Source of the DNA: Deltaproteobacteria bacterium HGW-Deltaproteobacteria-13
GTDB taxonomy: Bacteria; Desulfobacterota; Syntrophia; Syntrophales; Smithellaceae
Assembly (NCBI GenBank): GCA_002840555.1
Contig: PHBJ01000015.1
Coordinates: 1-64,000, forward strand
Reading direction: 5' to 3'
Length of the DNA stretch: 64,000 nt
The translations under genes were made by a program, and so were the position numbers. Of this stretch, positions 8,773-18,704 are shown piece after piece (position 1 is the first letter of the stretch; every line of letters begins with the position of its first letter). The notes under the pieces were generated by a model. That model saw only the letters and a list, made by a program, of their open reading frames with translations, did not search any database and was not told the origin of the DNA.

Positions 8773-11754
8773 ATGGGGGAAAACACCTCAGCGAAAATTA
8801 TCCATCGGCAACCGTTGCGGGCATTAATTGTCGATGATTCGGAAAATGATGCATTGCTGATCATCCGTGAACTTAAAAAAGGCGGATACAATCCGGTATA
8901 TGAGCGGGTGGAAACCGCCGCCGTAATGGAAAAATCCTTAAAAGATGGAACATGGGATATTATCCTTTGCGATTATAATATGCCAAAGTTCAATGCGCCA
9001 TCGGCTCTGGCGATCTTGAAGAAAGCAAATATCGACACCCCTGTCATCATTGTATCCGGAACGATTGGTGAAGAAACTGCCGTTGAGTGCATGCGTTTGG
9101 GTGCACAGGATTATATCATGAAAGACAGGTTTTCCCGTTTATGCCCGGCCATTGCCCGAGAATTAGAAGAAGCCAGAGTCAGAAAAAGCAAAAAACAGAC
9201 GGAAGAATCGCTCTGGAAAAGCGAGGAACGATATCGTAAAATCACCAAATGTATTCCAGACCTGATATGGACGATGGATTTGTCAGGCCGTTTCATTTAT
9301 GCCAACGAAGCCGTGGAGCGCACCCACGGCTGGACGGTTGATGAATATCTGAAACTCACCTTGCAAGATTTGGTTTCACCGCAACAAGCTGCCAAGAATG
9401 CTGCACTACTTGAAGAAAAACTTGCGGAAATGAATGACCCCTCTTATGACCGCAATTCTACTCTCACTTATGAATCGGAGGAAATACGCAAGGACGGCTC
9501 TACTTTCTGGGCAGAGGTTACCGCCACCTTCCTATGGTCGGATGATGACAAACCTATTGGCGTTATCGGCATTACGCGCGACATCACGGAACAAAAGAGG
9601 GCGCGTGATATCCTGCAGGAAAGCGAAAAAAAATACAAGATGCTCGCCGAAAAAATGAACGACATCGTATGGATTGCGGATATGGATTTACGGACGCTCT
9701 ATATCACTCCTTCCGTCAAGACAGTGCTCGGATTCAGCCTGGAAGAACTCCCTAAAACCGTTGAAAAACAAATGACTCCCGAATCGTTGGCTGTTGCCAT
9801 GGAGACATTGGCTAAGGAACTCGCCATCGAAAAACGGGGTGACGGGGATCCCAACAGGGCAGTAGCCCTTCTATTGGAATATTACCACCAGGACGGATCA
9901 ACCCGTTGGCTGGAGACGATTATCAGCGGGCTTCGCAATGAACAAGGCGTTTTAACCGGCATTCATGGTGTATCCAGAGATATCACTCAGCGCCGGCAAG
10001 CCGAGCTGACAAGAGAGGGCGCTCTGGAGAAACTGCGGAAAAGTGAGGAATTATACACAAAATTGGTCGATACGATCCCGGATAGTATTGTCCGCACGGA
10101 CCTTACAGGGACAATCCTCTTTGTGAATAATTACACCCTTCAACTCAGCGGTTACAGCCGGGAGGATATGCAGGGTCAGAACATTCTCAAATTCGTTGCT
10201 CCTGAAGATCATGAGGCTGTGATCAAAAATATACAACTCATGATGGAAAACAGACTGGGTCCCAGAGAATATAACCTGATCATAAAAGATGGGAGTAAAG
10301 TTCCCTTCGAAGTGAACGGAGATATCTTGCGGAACGAGGATGGAACACCTTTTGCCATTGTGAATGTATGTCGGGACATCCGTGAACGCAAGCGGACGGA
10401 AAAGACTCTGAGGGAAAACGAGGAACGTTTGCGCGGCATCACCCAAAACTTGCCGGGAATTATTTTTCAATTCTACGCAAAAGACAGTGACGAATACGGA
10501 ATGAGCTACGCCAATGAACGTCTGTTGGAATTTCTGGGAATAAAGACCCCCATAGAGGATCTGTTCCCCTCATTTCTTGCTCACGTCCATGAGGAGGACA
10601 GGGAAAGACTTCTGGCTTCCATTAAAACAGCAACGGGAACAGGAACCCCCTGGAATTTTGAAGGTCGCGTCGCCATCCAGTCCGGCGAGATGATCTGGTT
10701 TCAGGGACTGGCCACGCCGACACGCCATGAAGATCAACTGATCTTTGACGGAATTTTACTGGATATTACGGAGCGCAAGCTGGCGGAAGAGAAATTTCAT
10801 AAAGTTTTCATGACGACACCGGACTGTATCGCAATTACGCGTAGGAAAGACGGGCTTTTGATTGATGTCAACAAGGGATTCGAAGATATGATCGGATTGA
10901 AAAGGGAACAGGTGATTGGAACAAACTCTACCGACCCGCCCATGAATTTCTGGCCTAATCAATCAGATCGGGATCAGATGGTGTCGGACTTGAAAGCGGG
11001 AAGGGATATTCTGCATCGCGAATTTGAATTCCGGCGCGGCGATGGTGCTATCCGCAACGGTATATATTCCGCCCGTCCCCTCATCATCGACGAAGAGGAA
11101 TGCCTTATTTTCATCCTGCAGGACATCACCGAGCATAAACGGATGGATGCAGAGCTTCAACGTACCCTGGACAGTCTTAGAAAAGCATTCGGCACGACCA
11201 TGCAGGTCATGATATCCGCCATAGAGATGAGAGACCCCTATACGGCCGGTCATCAGAAAAGGTGTGCGGACGTTGCCAGAGCCATTGCCTCGGAAATGGG
11301 GCTGGATCAGGAAAAAATTGACGGCATCCGCATGGCCGGAACGATCCACGACATCGGAAAATTATCCATACCCGCGGAGATTCTGACCAAGTCTACCAAA
11401 CTGACAAAAATCGAGTTTTCCCTGATTCAAGAACACTCTCTGAGCGGATACGAAATGTTGAAGGATGTGGAGTCTCCCTGGCCGCTGGCGGAGATTGTCT
11501 ACCAGCATCATGAACGGATTGACGGATCAGGCTATCCCAGAAAGTTGAAAGGCGATGAAATTCTCATCGAGGCCCGCATTATGGCCGTGGCGGACGTCGT
11601 GGAGGCCATGGCTTCCCACCGTCCTTATCGCGCGTCATTGGGTGTTGAAGCAGCCCTTGAAGAGATCGAGAAAAACAAGGGAATTATTTATGACCATGCT
11701 GTCGCCGATGCCTGCCTGAGATTATTCCGGGAGAAAGGCTACCAACTTCCCTGA
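8773..11754 (+). CDS. response regulator with PAS domains and HD-GYP domain
   Basis: The 993-residue protein is a receiver domain (residues 14-130; D21, D22, phosphoacceptor D67 in CDYNMP, K117), five predicted PAS domains (about 154-790) and a C-terminal HD-GYP domain (about 800-990). The HD-GYP residues are intact: H859-D860 in TIHDIGK and HHERIDGSGYP at 912-922. HD-GYP enzymes hydrolyse cyclic di-GMP, so this is a likely phosphorylation- and ligand-controlled c-di-GMP phosphodiesterase. No membrane segment is visible, so it should be cytoplasmic. AAGGATAA precedes the ATG. No partner kinase is adjacent. A close paralogue follows immediately downstream, so the pair arose by tandem duplication. 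Confidence 0.92.
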   Translation: MGENTSAKIIHRQPLRALIVDDSENDALLIIRELKKGGYNPVYERVETAAVMEKSLKDGTWDIILCDYNMPKFNAPSALAILKKANIDTPVIIVSGTIGEETAVECMRLGAQDYIMKDRFSRLCPAIARELEEARVRKSKKQTEESLWKSEERYRKITKCIPDLIWTMDLSGRFIYANEAVERTHGWTVDEYLKLTLQDLVSPQQAAKNAALLEEKLAEMNDPSYDRNSTLTYESEEIRKDGSTFWAEVTATFLWSDDDKPIGVIGITRDITEQKRARDILQESEKKYKMLAEKMNDIVWIADMDLRTLYITPSVKTVLGFSLEELPKTVEKQMTPESLAVAMETLAKELAIEKRGDGDPNRAVALLLEYYHQDGSTRWLETIISGLRNEQGVLTGIHGVSRDITQRRQAELTREGALEKLRKSEELYTKLVDTIPDSIVRTDLTGTILFVNNYTLQLSGYSREDMQGQNILKFVAPEDHEAVIKNIQLMMENRLGPREYNLIIKDGSKVPFEVNGDILRNEDGTPFAIVNVCRDIRERKRTEKTLRENEERLRGITQNLPGIIFQFYAKDSDEYGMSYANERLLEFLGIKTPIEDLFPSFLAHVHEEDRERLLASIKTATGTGTPWNFEGRVAIQSGEMIWFQGLATPTRHEDQLIFDGILLDITERKLAEEKFHKVFMTTPDCIAITRRKDGLLIDVNKGFEDMIGLKREQVIGTNSTDPPMNFWPNQSDRDQMVSDLKAGRDILHREFEFRRGDGAIRNGIYSARPLIIDEEECLIFILQDITEHKRMDAELQRTLDSLRKAFGTTMQVMISAIEMRDPYTAGHQKRCADVARAIASEMGLDQEKIDGIRMAGTIHDIGKLSIPAEILTKSTKLTKIEFSLIQEHSLSGYEMLKDVESPWPLAEIVYQHHERIDGSGYPRKLKGDEILIEARIMAVADVVEAMASHRPYRASLGVEAALEEIEKNKGIIYDHAVADACLRLFREKGYQLP

Positions 11755-11865
11755 GCCGAAAATTGCCAAAACATGGGACTCGATAAAAACAAGCGAGGCT
11801 CAATCCTGACTAAAATATTTTACCGAAACGAAAGAACAGGTAAAAAGAATAAACCTGTTTTTCCT

Positions 11866-12008
11866 GTCTGTCCTAAAATAAATCACACTTTCCTTTTTAA
11901 AAATGGTATAAGTGCTTCGTCATGTTGTCGATATTATACTAAAATTTAACTGTTTTATATCTATTGTCATTTGTAATTATCGTTATAAAAAGCACAAAGG
12001 ATAGATAT
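11866..12008 (+). repeat. copy 2 of the leader block upstream of the HD-GYP genes
   Basis: This block precedes the second HD-GYP gene and shares TTTTATATCTATT and CGTTATAAAAAGCACAAA with copy 1. Its 5' part (TCCTAAAATAAATCACACTTTCC through GGTATAAG) is instead closest to the segment before metH (copy 3). Confidence 0.7.
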
Positions 12009-15000
12009 ATGGGGGAAAATACCGCATCTAAAACGAGCAATCAGCAATCACTTCGGGCATTAATTGTTGAAGATTCGGAAGATGATGTATTGCTTATTAT
12101 TCGTGAGCTTAAAAAAGGCGGATACGATCCGGTATATGAACGGGTAGAAACCGCCGCCGCAATGAAAAAAGCCCTAAAAGAAAGGCCATGGGATATTATT
12201 CTTTGCGATTATAATATGCCGAATTTCAGCGCTCCCTCAGCTATCGCCCTGTTAAAGAAAGCAAATATCGATATCCCTCTTATCATTATATCCGGCGCTA
12301 TCGGCGAAGAAACAGCTGTGGAATGTATGCATTCAGGCGCCCGGGATTATATCATGAAGGGCAACTTTTCCCGTCTTTGCCCGGCCATTACCAGAGAATT
12401 AAAGGAAGCGGACGCCAGAAGCAGGCAAAAGCGAGCGGAAGAAGAGATGTATAAGCTTGCTCTCATCATCCATAATTCCGGCGAACTGATCAACCTGTCC
12501 ACCCTCGACGGGAATATGGTATTTTTAAATGAAGCAGGCTCCAGAATACTGGGCATCTCTCCCGATAAGATCAACCAGATTAACATCATGCAGATCATTC
12601 CCACCCATTTAAAGGATATGGTTAGAAAAAAGGTTCTGCCTGCCCTGTTGAATAAAGAGAAATGGTCCGGTGACCTGCAGTACATGAACATCAAGACCGG
12701 ACAGATTACCGATTTCCACTCTACATGCTTTGTCATTAAAGATCTGAAAACGAACAAACCGATCTATATGGCCAATGTTTCCCTCGACATCACCGAGCGC
12801 AAGAAAGCTGAAGAAAAGTTACGGGAGAGTGAGGAAAAATATCGAACCATTCTGGAAAACATGCAGGAAGCCTATTTTGAAGTTGATCTTTCCGGCAATT
12901 TTACTTTTTTCAATGATGCCGTGTGCCGTGACTTCGGCTATTCCAGAGATGAATTGATGGGCATGAATTTCCGGCATTATATGGACCCGGATACCGCAAA
13001 AAAACTTTTTCAGGCCTATCATAAAGTTTATACCTCCGGAGAACCTATCAAAGACATCTCCTGGCAGATAACCAGAAAAGACGGAGCTAAAAAATATATT
13101 GAAGGTTCTGTATCGCTAAAAAAAGATTCATCGGGAAACCCCATCGGATTTAAAGGAATCGATCGCGACATTACCGAGCGTAAGCAGTCCGAAGAAGCCC
13201 TGAGCGAAAGCGAAAGACAACTCAGAGAAGCTCAGGAAATGGCTCACTTGGGCCATTGGATATGGGATGTGAGGACAGGCAAGGTGGAATGGTCAGAAGA
13301 GGTATTCAAAATATTTCAACTTGATCCGAATTCCTTCACTCCCCAAATAGATTCAATCCAAGATTTATCTCCGTGGCCCGATGACCATGAGCGTGATAAG
13401 GAATTGATCCGGAAGACCATAGAATCTCATGAGGGCGGCAGATATGAGCAACGGTTTCTTCGTCCGGACAAAAGTATCGGATACTATTTTTCGAGCTACC
13501 AGGGTAAATACGACGATCACGGCAATCTCATTTCCATTGTCGGGACCGTGCAGGACATCACAGAGAGCAAGCTGGCGGAAAATAAATTACGACAGAGCGA
13601 GGAAAAATATCGAACCATTCTTGGAAATATTCGTGAAGCCTATTTTGAAGTTGACCTCGCCGGCAACCTTATTTTTTTCAACGATTCATTATGTCGAATA
13701 ACGGGATTCACCAGAGAAGAACTGGATGGTGAGAATTACAGCAAACTCTCCGATAAAGAAACTGTATTAAATGTTTTTCAAATATTTAATAAAGTTTATA
13801 AAACAGGAGAACCCACCGAAGGCTTCGATTGGCCGATTACAAGAAAAGATGGCTCTAAAGGATATGTCGAAGCGTCGATATTACTGGAAAAAGATTCTGC
13901 AGGCAAGCCGACCGGTTTTAAAGGAATGTTGCGCGACATCAGCGGACGCAAGCTCTCCGATGATGCCTTGCGGGCGAGCGAGGAATTATACACCAGACTT
14001 GTAGATACCATCCCTGATATCATTGTCCGCAACGACCTTGCGGGAAAGATTCTCTTTGTAAATGATTATGCCCTCAGGATCAGCGGTTACAAACGGGAAG
14101 AAATAGAGGGAAAGAACCTTCTTTCTTTTTTCCCCCCTGAAGAGCATGAGAGATTGACACAAGACATCCTGCTCATGTTGGAAAGCAAGCAGGATCCCAG
14201 AGAATACAATTTAATCATAAAAGACGGACGGGAAATTCCTCTGGAAATAAACGGAGACGTCTTGCGGAATGAAGACGGAACGCCTTTTGGCATTGTTACG
14301 GTAAGCCGGGACATCAGTGAACGCAAACGGACGGAAAGAGCGCTGCGGGAGAAGGAAGAGAGTTTACGCGGCATCACCCAAAACTTGCCGGGAATCATTT
14401 ATCAGTTCTATGCGAAAGACAGCGGTGAATACGGGATGAGCTACGCCAGTGAACGCCTGAAGGAAATCTTTGGAATAGAGGCAAGCGCGGATGCGCTGTT
14501 CCCCTTATTCCTTTCTCATGTCCATGAGGAAGACAGGGAAAGCTTTCTGATATCCATTAAAAAAGCGGTGGAAGCAGAATCTACCTGGAATTTCGAAGCG
14601 CGAGTCTTCACAAGAGACGACAAGATGATCTGGTTTCAGGGAATAGCCACACCAACGCGTCATGAAGATCAACAGGTCTTTAACGGGATCTTATTGGACA
14701 TCACCGAACGCAAACAGGCGGAAGTAAAACTTCAAGAGCTTCTCGAGAGCCTCAGAAAAGCGTTTGCCGCTACCATTCAGGTTATGGTCTCCGCTGTTGA
14801 GATGAGAGACCCTTATACGGCCGGACATCAGGCAAGGACAGCGGACATAGCGAGGGCCATTGCCACGGAGATGGGATTAGATCAGGACAAAATTGATGGA
14901 ATTCGCATGGCCGGAACTATCCATGACATCGGGAAATTATCCATACCCGCGGAAATATTATCTAAACCGACAAAACTGACAAACCTTGAATTTTCTCTGA

Positions 15001-15332
15001 TCAAAGAACATCCCAAGATCGGTTATGAGATATTGAAGGATATCGAATCTCCCTGGCCGCTGGCAGAAATTGTCTACCAGCACCATGAACGGATGGACGG
15101 ATCAGGCTATCCAAGAAAATTGAAAGGTGACGCCATTATCATGGAGGCCCGGATTATGGCCGTGGCGGATGTGGTGGAGGCCATGGCTTCCCACCGTCCC
15201 TATCGTGCGGCATTGGGTATTGAAGTAGCTCTTGAAGAAATCGAAAAAAATAAAGGAACTTTTTACGACAATACGGTCGCCGAGGCTTGTCTGAGATTAT
15301 TTCGCAATAAAGGCTACAAACTTCCAAACTAA
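12009..15332 (+). CDS. response regulator with PAS domains and HD-GYP domain (paralogue)
   Basis: The 1107-residue protein has the same plan as its upstream neighbour, with one more sensor domain. It carries a receiver (E21, D22, phosphoacceptor D67), six predicted PAS domains and an intact HD-GYP domain ([18 protein letters not shown]). PAS domains 2 and 4 resemble one another closely (EEKYRTIL..M/I.EAYFEVDL), which indicates internal duplication. An ATG at 11964 is in frame, but the start at 12009 is chosen because it matches the neighbour's N terminus (MGENT) and follows AAAGGAT. It is probably a c-di-GMP phosphodiesterase. Receiver and HD-GYP ends are nearly the same as the neighbour's, whereas the PAS region differs, so the two likely sense different signals. 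Confidence 0.92.
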   Translation: MGENTASKTSNQQSLRALIVEDSEDDVLLIIRELKKGGYDPVYERVETAAAMKKALKERPWDIILCDYNMPNFSAPSAIALLKKANIDIPLIIISGAIGEETAVECMHSGARDYIMKGNFSRLCPAITRELKEADARSRQKRAEEEMYKLALIIHNSGELINLSTLDGNMVFLNEAGSRILGISPDKINQINIMQIIPTHLKDMVRKKVLPALLNKEKWSGDLQYMNIKTGQITDFHSTCFVIKDLKTNKPIYMANVSLDITERKKAEEKLRESEEKYRTILENMQEAYFEVDLSGNFTFFNDAVCRDFGYSRDELMGMNFRHYMDPDTAKKLFQAYHKVYTSGEPIKDISWQITRKDGAKKYIEGSVSLKKDSSGNPIGFKGIDRDITERKQSEEALSESERQLREAQEMAHLGHWIWDVRTGKVEWSEEVFKIFQLDPNSFTPQIDSIQDLSPWPDDHERDKELIRKTIESHEGGRYEQRFLRPDKSIGYYFSSYQGKYDDHGNLISIVGTVQDITESKLAENKLRQSEEKYRTILGNIREAYFEVDLAGNLIFFNDSLCRITGFTREELDGENYSKLSDKETVLNVFQIFNKVYKTGEPTEGFDWPITRKDGSKGYVEASILLEKDSAGKPTGFKGMLRDISGRKLSDDALRASEELYTRLVDTIPDIIVRNDLAGKILFVNDYALRISGYKREEIEGKNLLSFFPPEEHERLTQDILLMLESKQDPREYNLIIKDGREIPLEINGDVLRNEDGTPFGIVTVSRDISERKRTERALREKEESLRGITQNLPGIIYQFYAKDSGEYGMSYASERLKEIFGIEASADALFPLFLSHVHEEDRESFLISIKKAVEAESTWNFEARVFTRDDKMIWFQGIATPTRHEDQQVFNGILLDITERKQAEVKLQELLESLRKAFAATIQVMVSAVEMRDPYTAGHQARTADIARAIATEMGLDQDKIDGIRMAGTIHDIGKLSIPAEILSKPTKLTNLEFSLIKEHPKIGYEILKDIESPWPLAEIVYQHHERMDGSGYPRKLKGDAIIMEARIMAVADVVEAMASHRPYRAALGIEVALEEIEKNKGTFYDNTVAEACLRLFRNKGYKLPN

Positions 15333-15446
15333 ATAAATTACCGGACCGTTGGTAAAGGCCGTAAGAGTCAATCAGCCTTTCGTGTTAATTTCCTATCAAA
15401 TCAGAACACTTAAGTAAACCGGATGAATATGTTTTTTGTCTGTTTG

Positions 15447-15492
15447 TTCTAAAAAAAATCACACTTCTTGCGTCAAAGGTGGTATAAGGACG
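15447..15492 (+). repeat. copy 3 (partial) of the HD-GYP leader block, upstream of metH
   Basis: TTGTTCTAAAAAAAATCACACTT and GGTGGTATAAGGA here align with TGTCCTAAAATAAATCACACTT and ATGGTATAAGTG in copy 2. The similarity stops before the ribosome binding site of metH. It marks the downstream edge of the duplicated unit and may donate promoter elements to metH. Confidence 0.6.
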
Positions 15493-15528
15493 CCGTAAAA
15501 TAACAACTTGGATCTCAGGGAGGATCTT

Positions 15529-17931
15529 GTGATTGAAATCAGCAGAATAAAAAGCCTTTTAACGAAAAAAATTGTTGTTCTGGACGGCGCCTTCGGTACG
15601 GAACTGCAAAAGAAAGGCATGCCCGGCGGTGTTTGTCCCGAACAATGGTGTATCGATCATCCGCAAATTATCGGTGATTTGTATACAGCCTATCAAAAAG
15701 CGGGATCGCAGATAGTTTATACCTGCACTTTCGGCGCTAACCGCTTTAAGCTGAAACAATACGGCGTTAGGAAAAATTCTTATCAAATGAATTATGAACT
15801 AGCCCGTCTGGCAAAACAGGTTTGCGGCAAAAAAACTCTGGTGGCCGGAGATATAGGTCCCACCGGTTTATTTATCGAACCCTTCGGTCCGCTGGCCTTT
15901 GAAGAAGCAGTGGATGCCTTTAAGGAACAGGTGCGCGGCCTGATTGATGGCGGGTGCGATCTCATCGTCATCGAAACCATGATTGACATTCAGGAAGCGC
16001 GCGCGGCGCTGCTTGCCGTCAAAGAGATTAAAGATATTTTTACGATCGTCTCCATGACCTATGAAAAAGACGGTCATACACTGGGCGGCACCGATCCGGT
16101 CACCGCGCTTATCACACTGCAGAGCCTCGGAGCGAATGCCGTGGGCTGTAATTGTTCCACGGGTCCTGAAAAGATGGTGGAATTTGTCACCGCGATGAAA
16201 CCGTACGCTGCGGTGCCGCTGGTGGCCAAACCCAACGCAGGGGTTCCCCGCCTCGAAGGCGGAAAAACAATCTTTGAGATGGACGCAAAAACATTTGCGT
16301 CTTACGGACGCAATCTGGCCAAAGCGGGAGCGAACATGCTGGGCGGATGCTGCGGAACAACACCGGCGCATATTCAGGAACTTGCGAAGAGCGTCGCGGT
16401 CATCAAACCCAAAATGCCTGTTAGACAATCCATCAGCGCGTTGAGTTCGGCGCGCGGGTTTCTCCACATCACCGAAAATCAGCCTCTTTTCATCGTGGGC
16501 GAAAGAATAAATCCCACCGGTAAAAAAGCACTTCAGCAGGAACTTGTTGAAGGGAAATTGTCCATCATACGCCGGATGGCTGCCGAGCAGGAAACACAAG
16601 GCGCGAATTTGCTGGATATTAATGTCGGCCAGCCCGGCATCGACGAAGAAAAAACCATTAAAGACGTCATTTCACTTCTCGCCACAACGACCAAACTGCC
16701 GCTGGTGGTGGATTCTTCCAACATAAAAACCATTGAGGCCGCATTGCGGATTTATCCGGGCCGAATGCTGATTAATTCCATCTCCGGTGAAAAAGAAAAA
16801 TTGACCAAACTTCTGCCCCTGGCCGCCAAATACGGCGCCATGTTCATTCTCCTTCCCCTGACCGGCGGCGAAGTACCGCAAACAGCGCAGAAGCGGCAGA
16901 TCATTGTAAAAAATATTTTTCAGGCGGCAAAAAAATACGGTTTTACCCAGGATGATTTTATTGTGGATTGCCTGGTGATGGCCGTGGCCTCCAATCCCGC
17001 CGCCGCTTGTGAAACACTCAAAACCCTTCATTGGTGCGCGCAGACTTTTAAAAGCAAAACCATCCTGGGACTTTCCAATGTTTCTTTCGGCATGCCCGGA
17101 CGCCCGTGGCTCAACGCGACTTTTCTGGCCATGGCGCAATTTTGCGGATTGACCATGGCTATCGCCAATCCCGGAAGCTCCGAAATGATGAATGCAACAA
17201 AAGCGGGAGATGTTCTTCTGGCCAAAGACAAAGACGCCCTGCGTTTCATTAAACATTTTTCCGCTCAGACTGATGTGAATGCCGTCGCTGCCGCCGGCAA
17301 AATTCTTACACCCCAGGAAAAGATCGCTGAAGCGATCATGAATGGCGACCGGGAGAATATTATCCCTTTGATTGAAACCGCGCTTTCTGCCGGCAGTCCG
17401 GCTCAAGAGCTTGTGGACAAGATCATGATTCCTTCCATCGTTCGCGTCGGCGATTTATACGAAAAGAAAATTTATTTTTTACCGCAGCTGATGGCTGCCG
17501 CCGAAGCCATGAAAAAGGCGCTGGGTTTTTTGGAACCCCTCTTAAAGAAGGGGTCTGCCGGAAACAAGGGCAAAATAATTCTGGCAACCGTGAAAGGCGA
17601 TATTCACGATATCGGGAAAAACATCGTTGCCCTGCTTTTGAGAAATTATGGTTATCATGTTATTGATCTGGGCAAAGACGTCACCGCGGAAGCTATTATT
17701 GAAACAGCGAAAAAGGAGAAGCCGGACGTTATCGGCCTTTCCGCATTGATGACCACAACAATGATCAATATGAAAGATGTGATCACACTGGCGCGGACAA
17801 GAGGAATTCAAGAGCCGTTTATGATCGGCGGCGCGGTAGTGACCGACGCTTATGCCAAATCGATCGGAGCGTCTTTTGCACGAGATGGTGTGGAAGCTGT
17901 TAAAGTAGTAGAAAATTTAATTAAAAAATAA
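15529..17931 (+). CDS. metH: cobalamin-dependent methionine synthase lacking the activation domain
   Basis: This protein of about 800 residues has the homocysteine-binding barrel with Zn ligands C209 (GCNCS) and C274/C275 (GGCCGTTP). Next comes the methyltetrahydrofolate-binding pterin domain (VGERINPTG), then the B12 cap, then the B12-binding domain with GDIHDIGKN, the DxHxxG motif whose His coordinates cobalt. The protein ends right after the B12 domain. The roughly 330-residue AdoMet-dependent activation domain of E. coli MetH is missing, as in Thermotoga-type MetH. The start is GTG 15529 because AGGGAGG lies 5 nt upstream; a TTG at 15508 gives seven extra residues and has no such site. 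It methylates homocysteine to methionine in the cytoplasm. Confidence 0.95.
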   Translation: MIEISRIKSLLTKKIVVLDGAFGTELQKKGMPGGVCPEQWCIDHPQIIGDLYTAYQKAGSQIVYTCTFGANRFKLKQYGVRKNSYQMNYELARLAKQVCGKKTLVAGDIGPTGLFIEPFGPLAFEEAVDAFKEQVRGLIDGGCDLIVIETMIDIQEARAALLAVKEIKDIFTIVSMTYEKDGHTLGGTDPVTALITLQSLGANAVGCNCSTGPEKMVEFVTAMKPYAAVPLVAKPNAGVPRLEGGKTIFEMDAKTFASYGRNLAKAGANMLGGCCGTTPAHIQELAKSVAVIKPKMPVRQSISALSSARGFLHITENQPLFIVGERINPTGKKALQQELVEGKLSIIRRMAAEQETQGANLLDINVGQPGIDEEKTIKDVISLLATTTKLPLVVDSSNIKTIEAALRIYPGRMLINSISGEKEKLTKLLPLAAKYGAMFILLPLTGGEVPQTAQKRQIIVKNIFQAAKKYGFTQDDFIVDCLVMAVASNPAAACETLKTLHWCAQTFKSKTILGLSNVSFGMPGRPWLNATFLAMAQFCGLTMAIANPGSSEMMNATKAGDVLLAKDKDALRFIKHFSAQTDVNAVAAAGKILTPQEKIAEAIMNGDRENIIPLIETALSAGSPAQELVDKIMIPSIVRVGDLYEKKIYFLPQLMAAAEAMKKALGFLEPLLKKGSAGNKGKIILATVKGDIHDIGKNIVALLLRNYGYHVIDLGKDVTAEAIIETAKKEKPDVIGLSALMTTTMINMKDVITLARTRGIQEPFMIGGAVVTDAYAKSIGASFARDGVEAVKVVENLIKK

Positions 17932-17946
17932 AAACTTTTTCCCAAA

Positions 17947-18678
17947 ATGAAACCTGTAAAACCGGAAAATAAAAATCAGGCCTTCATCGCGGCCGTCTGC
18001 ATCTCCCTGCTGATTCACTTCGCTGTGGGAGCAGTTCTGATATGGGGTTTATCCAACAACGGGATTTCCCCTCCAAAATTAAACGGTATCAATCTGGTCT
18101 GGGTCTCTCTGGATGGTAAAAGCAAAAGCGGCGTTGAAATAAAAAATGTACCGGCTCGTCAACCATTGCCGGCCATGGAAAGAATAACTGAAAAGCAGGC
18201 AAATATTGAAAAACCGGTTTCAGGACCTCAAACCACACAAATATTTTCAGCGGCAGTGAAGGAATCGGCCGGCGCCATCACCCTGGTCAAATACGACGGC
18301 TCAGGAACAAAAGCGAAAGGCCTGCAGGATAATATAACCGGATACGGCGAGAACAAATCAGCCGGGAAAACATCCAATGCAAACACCGTCATTGCTTACC
18401 CTTTATATAAAGAAAACGCGCCGCCTGTGTATCCGGAAATAGCGCGTGTTCGCGGCTATGAGGGTATCGTTTTAGTCTTCGCGGAAATTTTACCGGACGG
18501 CCGCGTGGGAGAAATTAAAATACGAAAATCATCCGGATACGCGATCCTGGATCAATCGGCCATCCAGGCGGTAAAACCATGGAAGTTCGAACCGGCAAAA
18601 AAATCGGGCAATCCCTTTGCGGCCTGGGTGGAATTGCCTATTAAATTTATTTTGCATCATGATGGTTCGCAATCATAA
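17947..18678 (+). CDS. TonB-family energy transducer protein
   Basis: The 243-residue protein has one N-terminal membrane segment (about residues 10-32, AFIAAVCISLLIHFAVGAVL), a linker, and a C-terminal TonB domain. The key region is YPEIARVRGYEGIVLVF followed by SGYAILDQSAIQAVKPWKF, characteristic of TonB C-terminal domains that contact outer-membrane receptors. No ExbB, ExbD or receptor gene is nearby, so its partners are unknown. It begins 16 nt after metH and runs straight into pyrE, so the three may be cotranscribed. Confidence 0.88.
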   Translation: MKPVKPENKNQAFIAAVCISLLIHFAVGAVLIWGLSNNGISPPKLNGINLVWVSLDGKSKSGVEIKNVPARQPLPAMERITEKQANIEKPVSGPQTTQIFSAAVKESAGAITLVKYDGSGTKAKGLQDNITGYGENKSAGKTSNANTVIAYPLYKENAPPVYPEIARVRGYEGIVLVFAEILPDGRVGEIKIRKSSGYAILDQSAIQAVKPWKFEPAKKSGNPFAAWVELPIKFILHHDGSQS

Positions 18679-18704
18679 GTTTGATTTAATTGGAGGAGAA
18701 TACA

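Noticed and set aside
15508-15528. TTG start of metH
   Set aside because: GTG 15529 has a strong AGGGAGG at proper spacing and fits the N terminus of homologues.
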